Shown here piece after piece: positions 12,798 through 26,253 of a stretch of 64,000 nucleotides of DNA. The notes under the pieces are model-generated. The model searched no databases. It was not told the DNA's origin and saw only the letters and a list, made by a program, of their open reading frames with translations. The stretch comes from Adineta ricciae (taxonomy: Eukaryota > Rotifera > Eurotatoria > Adinetida > Adinetidae), in assembly GCA_905250025.1 (NCBI GenBank), contig CAJNOJ010000012.1, positions 62,001-126,000 of the forward strand, read 5' to 3'. A program made the translations under genes and the position numbers. How positions within the stretch are numbered: the stretch's first letter is position 1; every line of letters begins with the position of its first letter.

Positions 12798-15700
12798 ATG
12801 ACAAAATGTCTTTTCAAGGCTTTAAAAGCCGTTGGCCTTGACAAACATGTGGAATTATTTCGTTCCCTTGGATATGAATCGGCAGGTGCATTAGCACATT
12901 TTCGTACTGAGCATTTCGAAAGATTAAATCTAACTGAACAAGAATTGCTGCATCTCATTTCTCTACTTGACGTTCTCAAAGAAGCCACACGTGATGGGAA
13001 GATCTGTCCGCATTACTTCTCTTCGAATAAACAGCAAACAAATATCAAATCAGCCAGTTCCGTACGAGCCAGTTGGTGTGAGGAAACAAGTACGAAAATT
13101 TCGTCGAAACGAGCGAAAAGTTCTACTGATCCATTGAGACGTTCAACAATTCCTCGTGAACAAGTTCTTCTAGAAAAAACATCGACAATTCTTAGTCGAG
13201 AGCAGATTTTCATTCCATGGAAGACTACCACTCAAAAACTCACAGGAGCAAGATCATTTCTCAATCGACCTGCAGTTGAACATGTCAAAGTAAGAACTAA
13301 GAATTGAATTCCATCCACGACTAACTGCTCATCTAGGTCAAATCGTACAATTATGGTGTGCCAACAAATAAACGCTCACGCCCCAATACTCATCGACATT
13401 ATCCGACCGAAACGAATTCATATGGAAAACCAGCCGAGATCTATGTTTACGCTCGTAAACGTCCACTCCTACCAAGTGAAACCAATTTTGAAGATATCAT
13501 TGCCGTACCGGATGACAAACGTATCATTATTGCAGAGAATAAAGCTAATCTGGATTGTACACCTCTACTCAAAAAGGTACTGGAAAAGAAAAACATGTAA
13601 TCCTTCTCATCTGTTGTGTGTGTGTGTTTTTTTTCAGACTGAATTTCAATATGACCATGTATTTGGATCTGAAGTTTCAAATAAACAAGTATTTGAATCG
13701 ACTGTCTTACCGTTTATATCGGCGAATCATCGACATAATTTAACCTATATTTGCTTTGGACAAACAGGATCTGGTTTGTTGATTCTTGTTAATAGATCAA
13801 ATATTGTTTTTGTTTCTCTGTCATTCATAGGTAAAAGTCATACGATATTTGGTAGTAAGAATACCGATGGTTTATTGATTTATTGTACTCAGTTACTTTT
13901 ACAAGAAGTGAATGTTGATAATAGACTTATTTGTTCATTTTATGAAATCTACAATAACCAAGTTTACGATTTAGTGAACGTTGGGAAAAGGTTTGTTTTT
14001 GTTTCCTATGAGTTGAAGCGTTGTGACAGCGGAATTCTCGATTTAGATTATTTGTACGTGAAGATGGTGAACATCATGTGAATATTATTGGCATCACGGA
14101 ATTCTTATTGAAAAGTTTAGATAATCTACGTTGTGTTATCGATGAAGGTCTTTCAAGACGACACCATGGAAAAAGTGCATTTAATTCCAATTCCTCGCGA
14201 TCACATGCAGTTTTTCAAATAACTCTGCAGCATAATTACGATGCATCGGAAGATTTCAGGTACGATACATTAGTGTACAAAAAGAAGAGGACTTTTCCCT
14301 TTTTTTTCTTTCAGACTTATCTTTATTGATCTTGCTGGCAGTGAACGTGCAACGGATGCTCAAAATAACCTTCGACAAACTCGTCGTGAAGGTGCACAGA
14401 TCAATTGTTCACTATTAGCGTTGAAAGAATGTATTCGCTCTATGGATATGACACACTCGCATGCACCATTTCGGCAAAGCAAACTAACTCACATATTACG
14501 CGATTCTCTTGTCGGTTCAAAAACACGTACCTGTCTGATGGCAAACGTTTCGCCGCCGAATGACTGTTGTCAGTGTTCATTAAATACTCTTCAATATGCA
14601 TCACGAATTCGAAATATTAGTATTCGTCATCGACATCGTACAGTGACTATGGAAAGTGTACAAACATCTTCGGCCGACGAAACAAGCAAGGAACAGGACA
14701 TTGTTCCTGAGAAACCACAACGAATCTCCAGTTCAGCAACGACATCAACACCAGTTCATCGACTCATCTCATCCGTTGACTCACATAATTATCTTCCTAG
14801 AAATCCAACAGGTTCGATTGTTTTCATCTGATAACTTCCGTTTTAATGTTCTGTCTCTTGAACGAATAGATATTGATACTCGCAAAACCAAGCCATTTAA
14901 TATCGATTGGCAAATGGCCGATGACGATCTTCCGATTACAGGTGGAGGTGACAATCGTGTGATTAAATCTCTAATCGCCCCGAAACGTGAATTGAAAACA
15001 ACGACTCGTCAATCAAATCGCTTGTACGAAAAGAAAACCAAAGCAAATGATCATTGTCCATCGAGTTACTTTCCCATGCCACAATCTGACATTAAGAAAC
15101 CATCATCGAGTAAAATAACACGAGTCTATGATAGTTCTCGTCTTATGTACGATGATGGAAATGACCGCAACTGGAAAGCCATCTCTACTTCACGAACTCA
15201 CCGTTTTTCAAATGCTTCCATCGAACAACAATCGACTTCCGATCAAAATATCCCAACTGTACCTATGCAAACATTCAGCAATCACTTATATAGTAATTCA
15301 ACAGCTAAAGAAAGTCTTGGAGCGAAATCAGCCAAAGTCTCCACACATGATCATCGATACCGAAAATCGAGTGCTACAAATGCATTGATCGACGATTTAA
15401 ATTTGAATAAATATCATGATCCCAACGATGACGAATCATTAATCTATTCCGATCGGCAGTCAACTTACCGAGATCAAACAGCATTCTTCACCAAGCGCGA
15501 TGAATTATTGTCGATCATTTCGAATCGATTATCATCTGCTAATCAACGTTCGTCATCGCTCGGTACTCCACGAAAGACGAAACCCACTTCTCAAAAGACA
15601 GCTTCTAATGTGTCACATCCAACTAAGTCGAAAAATTTATTTGTATCGTCATCCAGCAAAACATATCAAGCATCTCGTCCAACTAAAACAGCAAACAATG

Positions 15701-17107
15701 GCAGTTCACGAACAACTAATCATTTAAAGAAGTCTTCTTTGGACAATAAAAAACCAAAAGCTATCTCATCATTTGACTCGACACTTCGTTATTCATCGAA
15801 TCAACAGCAACGGACATTACCATTTCGTGTTCACTATAGTTCCGATTCGGACGATAACGAGGATAAACCACATGTCGGTAGTGACTATCGAAAATCGTAT
15901 CCATTGAAAACATCATCTTATTCAACACATAGTGAGGGTTACCAAATCTTTGATGATTGCTATCCAGTAAAGAATGAACAAGAACCTCACAGTCAACAAA
16001 TGCATATACCAGCAACATCTTCAACAACTTTACAACCATCACTATCTTCACCAGCATTAGCTTCGAGCATACCAGTTCGATCTTCATTTGAACAATTATT
16101 GGCAAAACCAATATCACCCGTGCCATCAACAACTCTGAGTGAAAAACCATGGACATTATCAACATCACTTAGTAAGAATAACTATACATGAGATACAGAT
16201 CGTACGACCACAAATGTGTCTGATATTTTCTAGATTCTCCATCTAAAGATTTCGCTCTTCGAGTATCTGATCAATTGAATGTTTTACGTAGTTTGCTTGA
16301 AACTCATCTAATTGAACCAGTACAACCACCAAAAGACTCAGCAGATCGTCCAGCATCTCCGGGTACATTCGCGCGAGATTTCTTGAAATCGTGTCGTCAA
16401 TCAACATTCAAAACAAGTTCATCGGACTTTCTCAGTGGTGACGATGATGATCGAGAAGTGGCGAGTAATTTCGATACGAGATTATCTCCACCGCCCATTT
16501 CTCCTTCCACTCAATATGGTTATTTATTAAAACATGATTATGAACAAATTATTCAGCCAACTTTATCTTCTTTCTCGGCAAAACTCAACCAAGTCAAAGA
16601 GCATTCCACTGAAAATATGTCATCACCCAAAGCAACAAAACACGAAACACGTGAGTTTTTCTTCCATGGCATCTTATCTTCGCAATCCTTCCTTTCCTTT
16701 TCTTTCTAGAAGAACCGCAAAATCAAGACAACCGCATTCCGTCTACCCAATTCGCTAACGAAAATCAAGTGATTCCTATTGAAATTACCAGTAATCCACC
16801 AAATAATAATGATCATACATCTCAAATCGATTCCGCACATTCAAATCCTCCGATCGTTCGCACTTCATTAAATGACTTCGATTCTAATCATTCATCCTTT
16901 CTTGTTCTACCCCCGTTTAACACACTTCATAAAACAGATAGAACACACTCTGATCAGGAACAACTACTAGATAATGACAAAAGTACTCCGTTTCTTACCA
17001 CTTCTCCATTCAACACGATATTGAGCAGTTTAAAAAGTATGCACGAAAAAGATCTGAACTTTGGTGTTCATACCGGCGATGACAAACTCATTCCTGTTAC
17101 CGATTAG
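12798..17107 (+). CDS. KIF24: kinesin-13 family motor with N-terminal SAM domain, KIF24-like
   Basis: Multi-exon gene. Residues about 1-65 (FKALKAVGLDKHVELFRSLG to LISLLDVLK) form a SAM domain, as in vertebrate KIF24. The motor begins near IYVYARKRPLLPSE and contains YDHVFGSEVSNKQVFES, the P-loop GQTGSGKSHTIFG (Ser replaces the usual Thr after GK, and an intron splits it), switch I NSNSSRSHAVFQI, switch II LIFIDLAGSERA and the terminal motor strand RQSKLTHILRDSLVGS. The tail from about 14650 to 17107 is long, Ser/Thr/Pro-rich and mostly disordered, with a better ordered segment near 16250-16400 (ALRVSDQLNVLRSLLETHL). Kinesin-13 motors depolymerise microtubules; KIF24 acts at centrioles to restrain cilium assembly. 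Centriolar function is inferred from family. Exon borders in the tail are approximate. Confidence 0.88.
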
Positions 17108-17512
17108 CTCTTTTAGTTTCTCATATACAAATCTGTGTGTGTGTATTACTTAACAGCCAAAACAGTGTTTTGAATAAACTTGTAGAAATGTAGTTTGCTA
17201 TTCTTTTTTTCTTCTTCTAGGGAATTCTTTTTTCTGCTTTATTTATTCCAAAAACTCTTTTAGTATCTGGAACTCTAGCTCGCATTTTTCTGTATAAATA
17301 TGCATTCTTTTTTTTGCTGTGCGTGTGTTTTTATCAAACAGTAGATTATTAAAAAAGAAAATAAACAATAAGTTTTCAATTCACTTCGCATTACACCAAC
17401 GTATCTAAATAAAAAGGTGATAGTTGTCTAGTAATTCGAGACCGATTCTTCTTATCATCTCGTAATATATGTGTTCCAATTGTTTTGTACTCGATCAAGA
17501 CATTCGTTTCCT
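17108..17512. other. intergenic region
   Basis: About 400 AT-rich bases, with AATAAA-like sequences near 17175 and 17360 that could end the kinesin transcript. No gene seen. Confidence 0.4.
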
Positions 17513-19075
17513 ATGCTTGCCAATTCACCTCCGCATGTTGATGTTATTTCAACACCAACAACTGATTTCCGCTACAAAGCGATTGTCTACGTTCTCATCG
17601 CACTTTTTGGCTTGGGCACATGGACAAATCTAGCAGGCGTTTGGATTGAACTTCCCATTATCGTACCTGTCTTACCAGAATCATGGCAATTACCCGCAAA
17701 GTTGGCCTTATTAATAAATTCAGCAAGTCTTTTTCCAATTATAATTGTGTTTGCATCGTTAATCTTCAAATTGAATACTGCTTCATTTGAAGTGTCCGTG
17801 AATTTTGTACTTTTAAGTACAAGTATAGTGTTAGCTATTGCATTTGCCTATCTATGGGACAAGACGGCGTTGCTATTCGGTAGAGAACAAAGTGTTTATT
17901 TGATGTTCCTATGTTTTATTACCGCGATTGCGGATTGTATGTCATCAACGACATTTATTCCATTTTTACATCGATATGAGCCGATTTATTTGAATGCATA
18001 TTTCACAGGTGAGGCGTTCACAGCTCTCCTCCCAGCGATGTTCGGTGTTGGACAAGGAATTGGTAAATCCGATTGCCAGTTAATTGCTAATAGTACCTTT
18101 GTTGAAATTCAGCATGCACCGCGGTTTTCAGTTCGAACGTATTTTCTTCTCTTAAGCTCCTTGCCATTGTCAGCTCTATTAGCATTTTCAATTCTTCGTC
18201 TGATGAAAACAGGTCGTTCAAAAGTAAAACCTCCCGAACCCAAATCAAAACCGCGAGTGTTCATTCTCTTGGATAACATTAACCACGTTGGCTTAATTGA
18301 GCAAACAATGGACACGATTAATTCCATTGAAATGAAATTAAAACGCGGAAGAGCACAATCGAATTGTTTGAAAACATTCATTCTTTCAGAATTAGGTATT
18401 TATTTATTTATACTCTTTCAAGCAAGCGCTATCCTCTACGGAATCTGTCCTGGCTTAACTACTTTTTCATTGAACGCATACAGTGCAACGACCTTTCATT
18501 ATACAATTATCATCAGTATGGAAACTAAATGAAAACGAAGCTTCTTCGTCGTCTACTTTTCTTTTCTCCAGGTCAATTTGCGTATCCAATCATTGCCTTA
18601 CTTGCAACTTCAACACCAGAACTACCATCGAAGATAATCTATTCAATTTATATTGCCACTCTTGTACTTTTTGCGTATATTCTCGTAACCGTAGGTGGTA
18701 ACAGAATGAATCTCGAAACAGTAATGTACCTTTTTTTCAGGCGAAAATGTCACCATGTCCTCCGCTAGTTAATCAAACCATTGGTCATGTCATTATCGTA
18801 AGTATAATCATCACGTGATTAGCGATAAACGTCCTTTTTCTTGTAAATTATTTCAGTTTTCTGTTTGGATCTCAATTCATTTGACTGGCTCGTATATACG
18901 GATATCGATGGGTAATTATTTTCGTCGAAACCTTGGCCATCGCGGTCTAGTGTGGTTTGGCGTCAGTACTCAATCAGGCTCATTGGTTGGTGCAATCATA
19001 AATTTCTTCTTAACGAACACGTTTCAGCTATTTCAAGAACGAAATACTTGTGAACAAACACTACGATGTGTTTAG
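17513..19075 (+). CDS. riboflavin transporter, SLC52A family
   Basis: Plasma-membrane uptake carrier for vitamin B2. The first long exon from the ATG at 17513 carries the family hallmark after TM1 (GLGTWTNLAGVWIELPIIVP) and the conserved segment FITAIADCMSSTTFIPFLHR followed by FTGEAFTALLPAMFGVGQG. Further membrane helices lie in FLLLSSLPLSALLAFSIL and YLFILFQASAILYGICPG. Short introns near 18517-18570, 18695-18740 and 18799-18855 split the last four helices; the final exons read FAYPIIALLATSTPELPS and SIHLTGSYIRISMGNYFRR and end at 19075. About 11 helices and roughly 440 residues match the family. An alternative GTG-initiated extension upstream is rejected. Confidence 0.9.
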
Positions 19076-19409
19076 AAGAGTAAAGCGACGTGAAACTTTT
19101 TATCATCTTCACCATGTTAACACATTCCTTTATGAGAATAAAACACCTGGCGTACTCGTACTTTCTCGTCTTTATTGTCATATCAGAACAGGCAAAGGTT
19201 TTTTTCTCGTTTAATATTGTTCGGCTCCATGTGCGTGCCTTTTTTTACAGTTATTTTGCGTTTTCTTTCGCATTAAACAACTGAGGAAAAAGGTTCCTTA
19301 TTTTAACAACTGACATTTTTTCTCCGATAAAGTCTGTTTGTTTGTATCGTCGTTGTTCACAGTTCAATTTTGTCGTGTGTCAGCAATTTTAAATTACGAG
19401 AAGCATAAA
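19076..19409. other. short intergenic region
   Basis: About 330 bases between the transporter and the calcium-sensor gene, including an AATAAAAC signal near 19137 on the plus strand that fits transporter polyadenylation. Nothing else recognised. Confidence 0.4.
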
Positions 19410-20265
19410 ATGGGCAATCAAACAAGTTCTGGCGAGATTTTAATGGATGAAACCAAAGATTTACTTATGCTAAGGACTGGTAAAGTGCTATTTCTTTATT
19501 ACTCACGAAGAATGTCATTACATCTTGTCTAGGAATGTCAAAATATGATTTAGAATTATGGTACAAAGCAATATTTGTAAGTTATGATATATGTGAAATA
19601 GTAGAAACATTGCGACGTTGTTTCTCTTTCTCTCTCTCTCCCAATAGGACCGTTCAACGAAAGGCAAATTATCTAAACAGCAAATGATTTCGATTTATAA
19701 AGATATGAGTGACCTTGATTCGCAGCGTATTAGTGAAGTCGTCGACTCGTTAGCAAAAGTGTTCGATGAAGATGAAAGCGGAACTGTTGGTAAGGACGTG
19801 CGTGCTTTTTTTCCTTCTTCATTCCATACAACGAGTGTTGTAGATATCAATGAGTTTATGCGAGGCTTTATTTTAACAACTAAAGGTGATTTACAATCGA
19901 AGATTGAGTATACATTTCGCATCTACGATCAAAACAACGACAATCAAATATCCGGTGAGGAGATAAAACAAATGGCGAATGTAATATACTGATTCGATCT
20001 GAAAGACAGTGGAAATCTATAGGATTGTCTTGTTTCTTGTATTTAGTCAGTTACGCGAATGCTGGGTGGTGATGAAACCGGTCCTGATCAAGCATGCATT
20101 GCAATCATACAACAATTCTTGAAACAATTTACCGGACAAGGAAACGGTGTTATTTACAAACATGACTTCATTCGAACTGTCATGCAAAATCGCGAACTTT
20201 TAGCAATACTTTCACCATTTTATGGTATAAATTTTTTAAATAACAAAAGGAGATCAAATATTTAA
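19410..20265 (+). CDS. neuronal calcium sensor-like EF-hand protein
   Basis: Exons include 19410-19479, 19533-19576, 19648-19789, about 19844-19990 and 20048 onward. The start MGNQTSSGEIL fits N-myristoylation. EF1 is degenerate (DRSTKGKLSKQQ), as in all neuronal calcium sensors. EF2 (DEDESGTVDINE) and EF3 (DQNNDNQISGEE) have full 12-residue loops; EF4 (TGQGNGVIYKHD) lacks the acidic first residue. Total length is near 190, typical of the NCS/recoverin/KChIP group. Such proteins couple Ca2+ to membrane targets, including Kv channels, but no partner is visible here. The C-terminal end is uncertain: either the stop at 20263-20265 or a further splice at the GTATAA following PFYG. Confidence 0.82.
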
Positions 20266-21685
20266 AGGTTTTCTTCTAGTTTCTAGTAATCATCGTATGT
20301 AGTGATCGAAAAGCAAAGTCAATAACGAACTACTCTCACGTCAGATGAACAATTTAGCTTCTTTTGTTTTGCTCGTGTTGTGTACATTTCTGATTAAAAC
20401 TATTTGCTTTTCTCAATCTCGTCTTTGTGTATTTTGAGATCAATTAGATCAAAAAGAGAACATGTGTTGTTGTTTTGTTCATCCTTTTCTCTCTTCTACT
20501 CAATTAAACAAATGAATTCATGACGAAATTCGTGTTCAATCCATTGTCATGCAAAAGCGATCGACATTACTGTAGGTTTCTCTTAATAATATCATTAGTC
20601 CGTTGTCAGATGCACGTCTTGATCAAGCATTAGGCAAAGATGACAAAACGTAACAAGACCGGATGTTTTCTGACATAATTCAATCGCTGATGGGGAGAGT
20701 ACTCTAATCCCGTCAGAATACGCATGTGTTTGTTGAACGGAGAGAAACGAAGCTAATAGTTTATCTTCTTCTTCTTTTTCGATACCAACTGCTCGATGAT
20801 AAAAGAGACCTATATACTTGTCCGTACATTCATTAATAACAAATGTTTCACTGTCAACTTCAACGATCTTTTCATTGAACAAAAGACGATGATAGAACAA
20901 GGATGTGTGGGCGCAGAATTGATTGCGTCATTATTTAGCGAATTGTTCTCACATGTGTATCATTTTCTCGTTTCTTATGTTCATGTCAACATCACGCATA
21001 TCACTATCCTATTACTGTTTGCATCCATGTGTGCAAATGTTCTTCGGTCCTTGAAAAGGTGCGATAGATACAAACAACAAGAATAATAATAGTTATCTCT
21101 CATTTTTCATTCTGCCATCTTCACATCTTTCGCGTGAACAACTGATGATAATGATCAGTTCCGTCTGCTAGGTTTTCTGCTTGTTTTTTGGTTATCTGAA
21201 AGTGAACGTGCGTGTAACTGCATTAGATACATCTACTTTTTCTTTTCTTCTCTTCGCTTATTAACTTATCGAACGGAAGAAGAAACAATCTCTCGTGAAT
21301 TGTTTTCTAAGTAGAAGAAATTGCATCAATGTCAAATCGTCTTTCAGCTTGTGCGTGCATTCGTTGAGTTCATCGATCTTCTGACGAGCCGCGTCTTGAC
21401 AGTCAATGTGCTAATCGTTGATCTTGAAAAACGTTATTAGTCAGGAAAAGTATGAAACAAATGTTGATTTGTTGTATCTTCCTGATTAGATCAGTTCACG
21501 GAGAAAAGCATCGATGTCTAGTTGCGACAAAGAAGGTTAACTGAACACTTCAACATGAGCCTAATTGCCTATTCTTATTCATTATCCCCTACAAAACATT
21601 CTTGACAAGTAGCTGCGAGTTTTTTTTATTTGATTTCTCCCCATGTAATACAAGATATTTATAGATATTGTTAAACACTGATAAT
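20266..21685. other. intergenic gap with one doubtful open frame
   Basis: About 1.4 kb. A minus-strand frame of about 100 codons runs 20900-20595 (contains IGLFYHRAVGIEKEEED and HLCLMLDQDVHLTTD) with reasonable composition but no ATG in a good context, no domain and an overlapping plus-strand frame. It is not called as a gene. The rest is AT-rich and unremarkable; the end near 21620-21685 should hold the cadherin promoter. Confidence 0.35.
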
Positions 21686-24520
21686 ATGCACGTTTATATC
21701 CTGTTTTATCTGCTTCCGACTCTATTCGCTTATGATTGTGATGAAATATGCAATGTAACGTTTAGTATTAGGGAAAATACATTACATAATGAATTACGAT
21801 GGAATTTAACAGCATTGTTGACGAATCGAACGGTGTTATTCAAATATTTTCAGTTTTCCTTGTCGAATCCATCGAAATATTTTCAAATCAACTCGCCGAT
21901 ATTACAATATCGTCTAAAAGAACTCGATCGAGAAGAAATTTGCGAAAATTTCCATTCCAACGACGAATGTTCATTGCAATTACAAATCTTCACCCAAACT
22001 TCATTTATAATCATTTTCAAATTGATTATCTTAGATGAAAACGATTGGAAACCATTCTTTCCTCAAGATTATGTTCCATTGACAATTCGAGAAAATCTTC
22101 CATTGAACTATCGAGTACAATTACCGATTGCTTACGATTATGATTCGATCGAATACAATATCGATCATTATGAATTCATCAAAACCATCGACGAAGTCGA
22201 AAGAATATTTCAATTAGAACAAACACCGGACGAACTTCGATTAAAACTTATTCGGACGTTAGATTGTGAAACAACGAACAATTATCAGTTATACATCATT
22301 GCCATCGATAAGGGTGGTTACAGATCGAATATCTTGTAAGTAAAGATTCCTGTTCATGACGCACTTCCGTTGTTAACCTAAGGGGCTAGTAAATTTATGC
22401 ACCTGTTTTATTCCTTAGACACGTTAATGTCACCGTTGGCGATTTTAATGAATATCAGCCGAGATTTACTCAACGCCTTTATCATACCAGTATATCGGAA
22501 AACTTTTCAAGTATAAACTCTTCACCGATCCTGCAAGTAACGGCCATTGATGACGATTGCTATGACCGAGTTATTCTCTATACAATTCTGAATACTGATC
22601 TTCCTAATGAAATGTTTCCATTCAATATTGACAATCATACTGGTTCGATTCGAGTTCGATATGCACTTGACTATGAAAACATTTCTACATATCGCTTTCG
22701 TGTGAAAGCATCGAATCTCGATGGAGTCACTTCGAGTATTGTACCAATCATCATCGATATATCAGATGTGAATGATAATCGACCAATGATACAGATGAAT
22801 ATTTTGAATGAATATAAACGCGAAGAGAACGAGGAGAATTTGATTATCAATCTCAACGAGAGTATTCGGTTAGGACAAGTTATTGGAAATATTTTACTAC
22901 GTGATCTCGATTCTGCAATGATTAATTATCGATTGTCATTGAAAATCGTCTCTTGTCTACCGTTATCAATGGCCTGTCCGATTGAATTAGACTCGGGGAT
23001 GGAAAATCATACCTGGAGTTCAACAACCTATCTAATAAAAACAACGAGACAACTGAACAGAGAACACGGAGATAAAGAATTTGTCATCGTTCTTGAAGCC
23101 AGTAAGTTTAGAAAAGAATTTAAACGAAATTCACATTCGTATATCATAGGAGACTATGGTGAACCATCGTTAAGTAGTCAACGACGTTTAATTATTCATG
23201 TCAATGATGAGAATGATTGTGCACCAAAGTTTTCTCATTTGAATTATCAATTTCAATTGTCGAATGCTTCATTACTTGGTTCTCTCATCGGACAAGTCCG
23301 CGCACATGATGATGATCACTTGCCCGACCACCGCCGTGTTCATTATAAACTATTTGAATACAATCATCAGAACATCGTTCGGATCGACCCGACCAACGGA
23401 AGTCTTTTTCTAGTGAGAAGACCGACAACTACGACAAAATTCAATCTGACTGTTTTCGCCATCGATCAATCGAACCATTCATTATTTGATCAAGCAAATG
23501 TCGAAATTCTATTCCATGATGAACTGAATTGTTCAGTTATGTTTACTCAAGCAGTTTTTGTGTTTAATACAACAGAACATCAAAGAATACCATACCAACT
23601 TGGTAACATTTGTCAGGAAGTTTTCGTTTTTCATGTTCTTTTGCATTTAAAGGTCAAATTCATGTCAATGACTGTGGTTCGACATCGTACTCTGTAGCTG
23701 AACACAATTCTTCGTCGATATTTCCATTCATTGTCGATGCTCATTCAGGTGTTATAAAAGTCATTCGCGAATTAGATCGAGAAACACAATCTTTCTACAA
23801 ATTTCCGATCAAAATATCAAATTCAACAACTCAAACCGAAATTCACGTCAACATTCTCGATCGTAACGATCACTATCCAATATTTGATGATTCCTTCGAA
23901 CAATACATCTACGTATCAACAAATCAATATTATCATCAGAACAATCAAATATTTATCACACATATCCATGCAACAGATCTCGATGACGATGTCAATGGTC
24001 TTGTCAATTATTATTTTACCAATAAAGATCATTATAATTATTTTCATATCTATTACAACGGATCTGTTATATTGTACAATTTGCATAATCTTCGTTTACC
24101 GATTCGTTTGGAGATTTACGCGCGTGATCATGGTTATCCTAAAGCATTGGAATCGAAAGAAACGCTTGTTGTCTATGTATGTGATATCTTCGCGCAGAAT
24201 GAATGTCCTTCGAATAAATTGCGACGAAATTTCTATGTCGGATCAATTATCATAATGATCATTGTAGTTTTATTTCTGTTGACTATTATTATGTGTATTA
24301 TTTGGAATTTATTCATTAAAGATTATTGCAAAAAGAAGGAAGATAAGAAATCGTACAATTGTCAAATGGAAGCAAGAAAAAATTTAAGTATGAAGATCAT
24401 CTTCTATTGACTTGTTCATTGATTTGATTTTTGGGGTATTTTTTAGTTGTTTCAGATAGTCTCTATGATGAATCTCAATCGATCTATGGAAATCATTATT
24501 CAAAGTGTGCTGCTGTGTAA
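21686..24520 (+). CDS. short classical-like cadherin (protocadherin type) membrane protein
   Basis: Calcium-dependent adhesion receptor. The ATG at 21686 opens a signal peptide (MHVYILFYLLPTLFA). The ectodomain has about six cadherin repeats judged by the inter-repeat calcium motifs: LDENDWKPFF, VGDFNEYQPRF, ISDVNDNRPMI, VNDENDCAPKF, a degenerate FHDELNCSVMF and LDRNDHYPIFDD. A single transmembrane helix (IIIMIIVVLFLLTIIMCII) is at about 24245-24305, followed by a basic cytoplasmic tail of only about 40 residues. The last exon, after an acceptor ending at 24463, reads SLYDESQSIYGNHYSK and stops at 24520. No catenin-binding region is seen, so it resembles non-classical protocadherins; signalling partners are unknown. 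Introns lie near 22335-22419, 23603-23652 and 24390-24463. Confidence 0.85.
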
Positions 24521-24953
24521 CTTTTTGGTTTAGATTTTGACAACCGGTGATGTCGCATCTCATACATATAAGGAGAAGGTTGATGGAATGGATTTAAACT
24601 TTATTCAGTGTATAGTTTTTTTAACAGTATATATATATATACGACGTGTGTGTATTTACCCTGATGTGTTCTAGTAGAGAAGATTCTGTTTCAAATAAAT
24701 TCTACTAACATACAAAAGTTATAGTTAAGTTTAGTACTATTTTTAGGTAGATGACTAGTTGAAGCAGATGTCGTGATCAGCTAGGAGTCCAGTATTTACC
24801 GTTGATGTCATAACCATTTGGACTTCAGACGACTTATTTCTTAGAATTAGAAACATTCCAGGCACTCTCCTAATCATTGTTCATTGTTTTTCTTATTTAA
24901 ATGGGGTTTTATTAAGAAATCGAATTGTATTCTAATCGACCTTTAGAAGAAAA
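24521..24953. other. intergenic region
   Basis: About 430 bases with a short TA run near 24632-24643 and AATAAA at about 24695. It ends with an acceptor-like CGACCTTTAG at 24937-24946, seven bases before the COX15 start. Confidence 0.4.
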
Positions 24954-26253
24954 ATGATGTCATCTAGATTATTGTTCAATCTTGCAACGAATCATCGCTA
25001 TCGATCATTTGGACTTTTGAAAAATGTTCAACTTGCATTCAAACGATCATCGGCTACAATACCAGCAGCACCTGTTCGTACACCATTGCGTAAATAATCT
25101 CATGTATTTTCATCGAACGTTGATATTTGTTCTTCTTTTACAGCACCACTATCCGCCGGTGCAAAACAACGTATAGGTCTATGGCTTGCTTGGACAGCAG
25201 GGATGACCGCAGGTGCTGTTGTTATTGGCGGTTTAACACGTTTGACTGAAAGTGGTTTATCAATGACAAATTGGCATTGGTTGAACGACATGAATCCACC
25301 GCGTACGACTGAAGCGTGGCAAGCAGAATTTGAACGTTACAAAAATTTTCCTGAATACGAACAAATGAATCGCGAGATGACATTAGATGAATTTAAAAAA
25401 ATCTACTATATGGAATTCGCACATCGTATGTGGGGTCGTGCGACGGGATTAGTATTTGCATTTCCAGCATTGATGTTTTGGTATCGCGGCTTATTTGATA
25501 GAGCTATGAAAATTCGTGTTTGTGTCTTCGGTGGATTGATTGCAGTACAAGGTGCGCTCGGTTGGTATATGGTGAAATCGGGTTTACACAAAGAAACATT
25601 AATTGATGGACGTGCAAGTGTTTCACCGTATAGATTAGCTGCACATCTTGGTACAGCATTCGTTCTCTATTCAGGTCTACTATGGAATTCGTTTAAGTAA
25701 GATTTTCAATTCCATAATAAGACTCAACCTGATCTATGTTCATAGATATTTAACCAAGCCTGATGTTTACGCATCGACACGTGTTCCACGTGGGTGGGCA
25801 ATGGCTGTTCACGGTTTATTAACATTAACATTGGTGACTGTTGTTGCTGGTGCATTTGTTGCTGGTTTAGATGCTGGTCTTGTGTATCCAACATTTCCTA
25901 AGATGGGCGATTATTGGATACCACCGGAATATTCTGAACTATCACCTTGGTACAGAAATCTCTTTGAAAATCCTGTTGCCGTTCAATTCAATCATCGTGT
26001 CCTTGGTCTAACAACCACCGCATCTGTTTTAGCTTTTTCATTAGCTTCACTTTCAGTCAAACTGGGTCGTCGTGCTGCAACAGCTCGAAATTTACTTGCA
26101 GCTATGGTAGTTTTACAAGCATCACTGGGCATTGGAACGCTTCTATATCACGTGCCAGTATCCATGGCAGCTGCACATCAAGCAGGTTCACTTGCTCTCC
26201 TCTCATTTGCACTGTGGTTAGCTTTCAATTTGAAACGTGTACCGAAAATTTAG
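24954..26253 (+). CDS. COX15: heme A synthase COX15, mitochondrial
   Basis: Converts heme O to heme A in the inner mitochondrial membrane for cytochrome c oxidase. Exons are 24954-25089, 25144 to about 25694 and about 25747-26253. The first exon encodes a basic, hydroxylated leader (MMSSRLLFNLATNHRYRSFG) typical of a mitochondrial presequence. Core motifs include GGLTRLTESGLSM, the heme-ligand histidines in EFAHRMWGR, RLAAHLGTAF, VQFNHRVLGL and AAAHQAG, and the second-half signature AGLDAGLVYPTFPKMG. About eight membrane helices and roughly 400 residues match the eukaryotic family. No defect seen. The acceptor-like sequence directly before the start suggests a trans-spliced or spliced 5' leader. 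Confidence 0.97.

Noticed and set aside
20595-20900. Minus-strand frame of about 100 codons
   Set aside because: Composition is plausible but there is no convincing start, domain or splice context.
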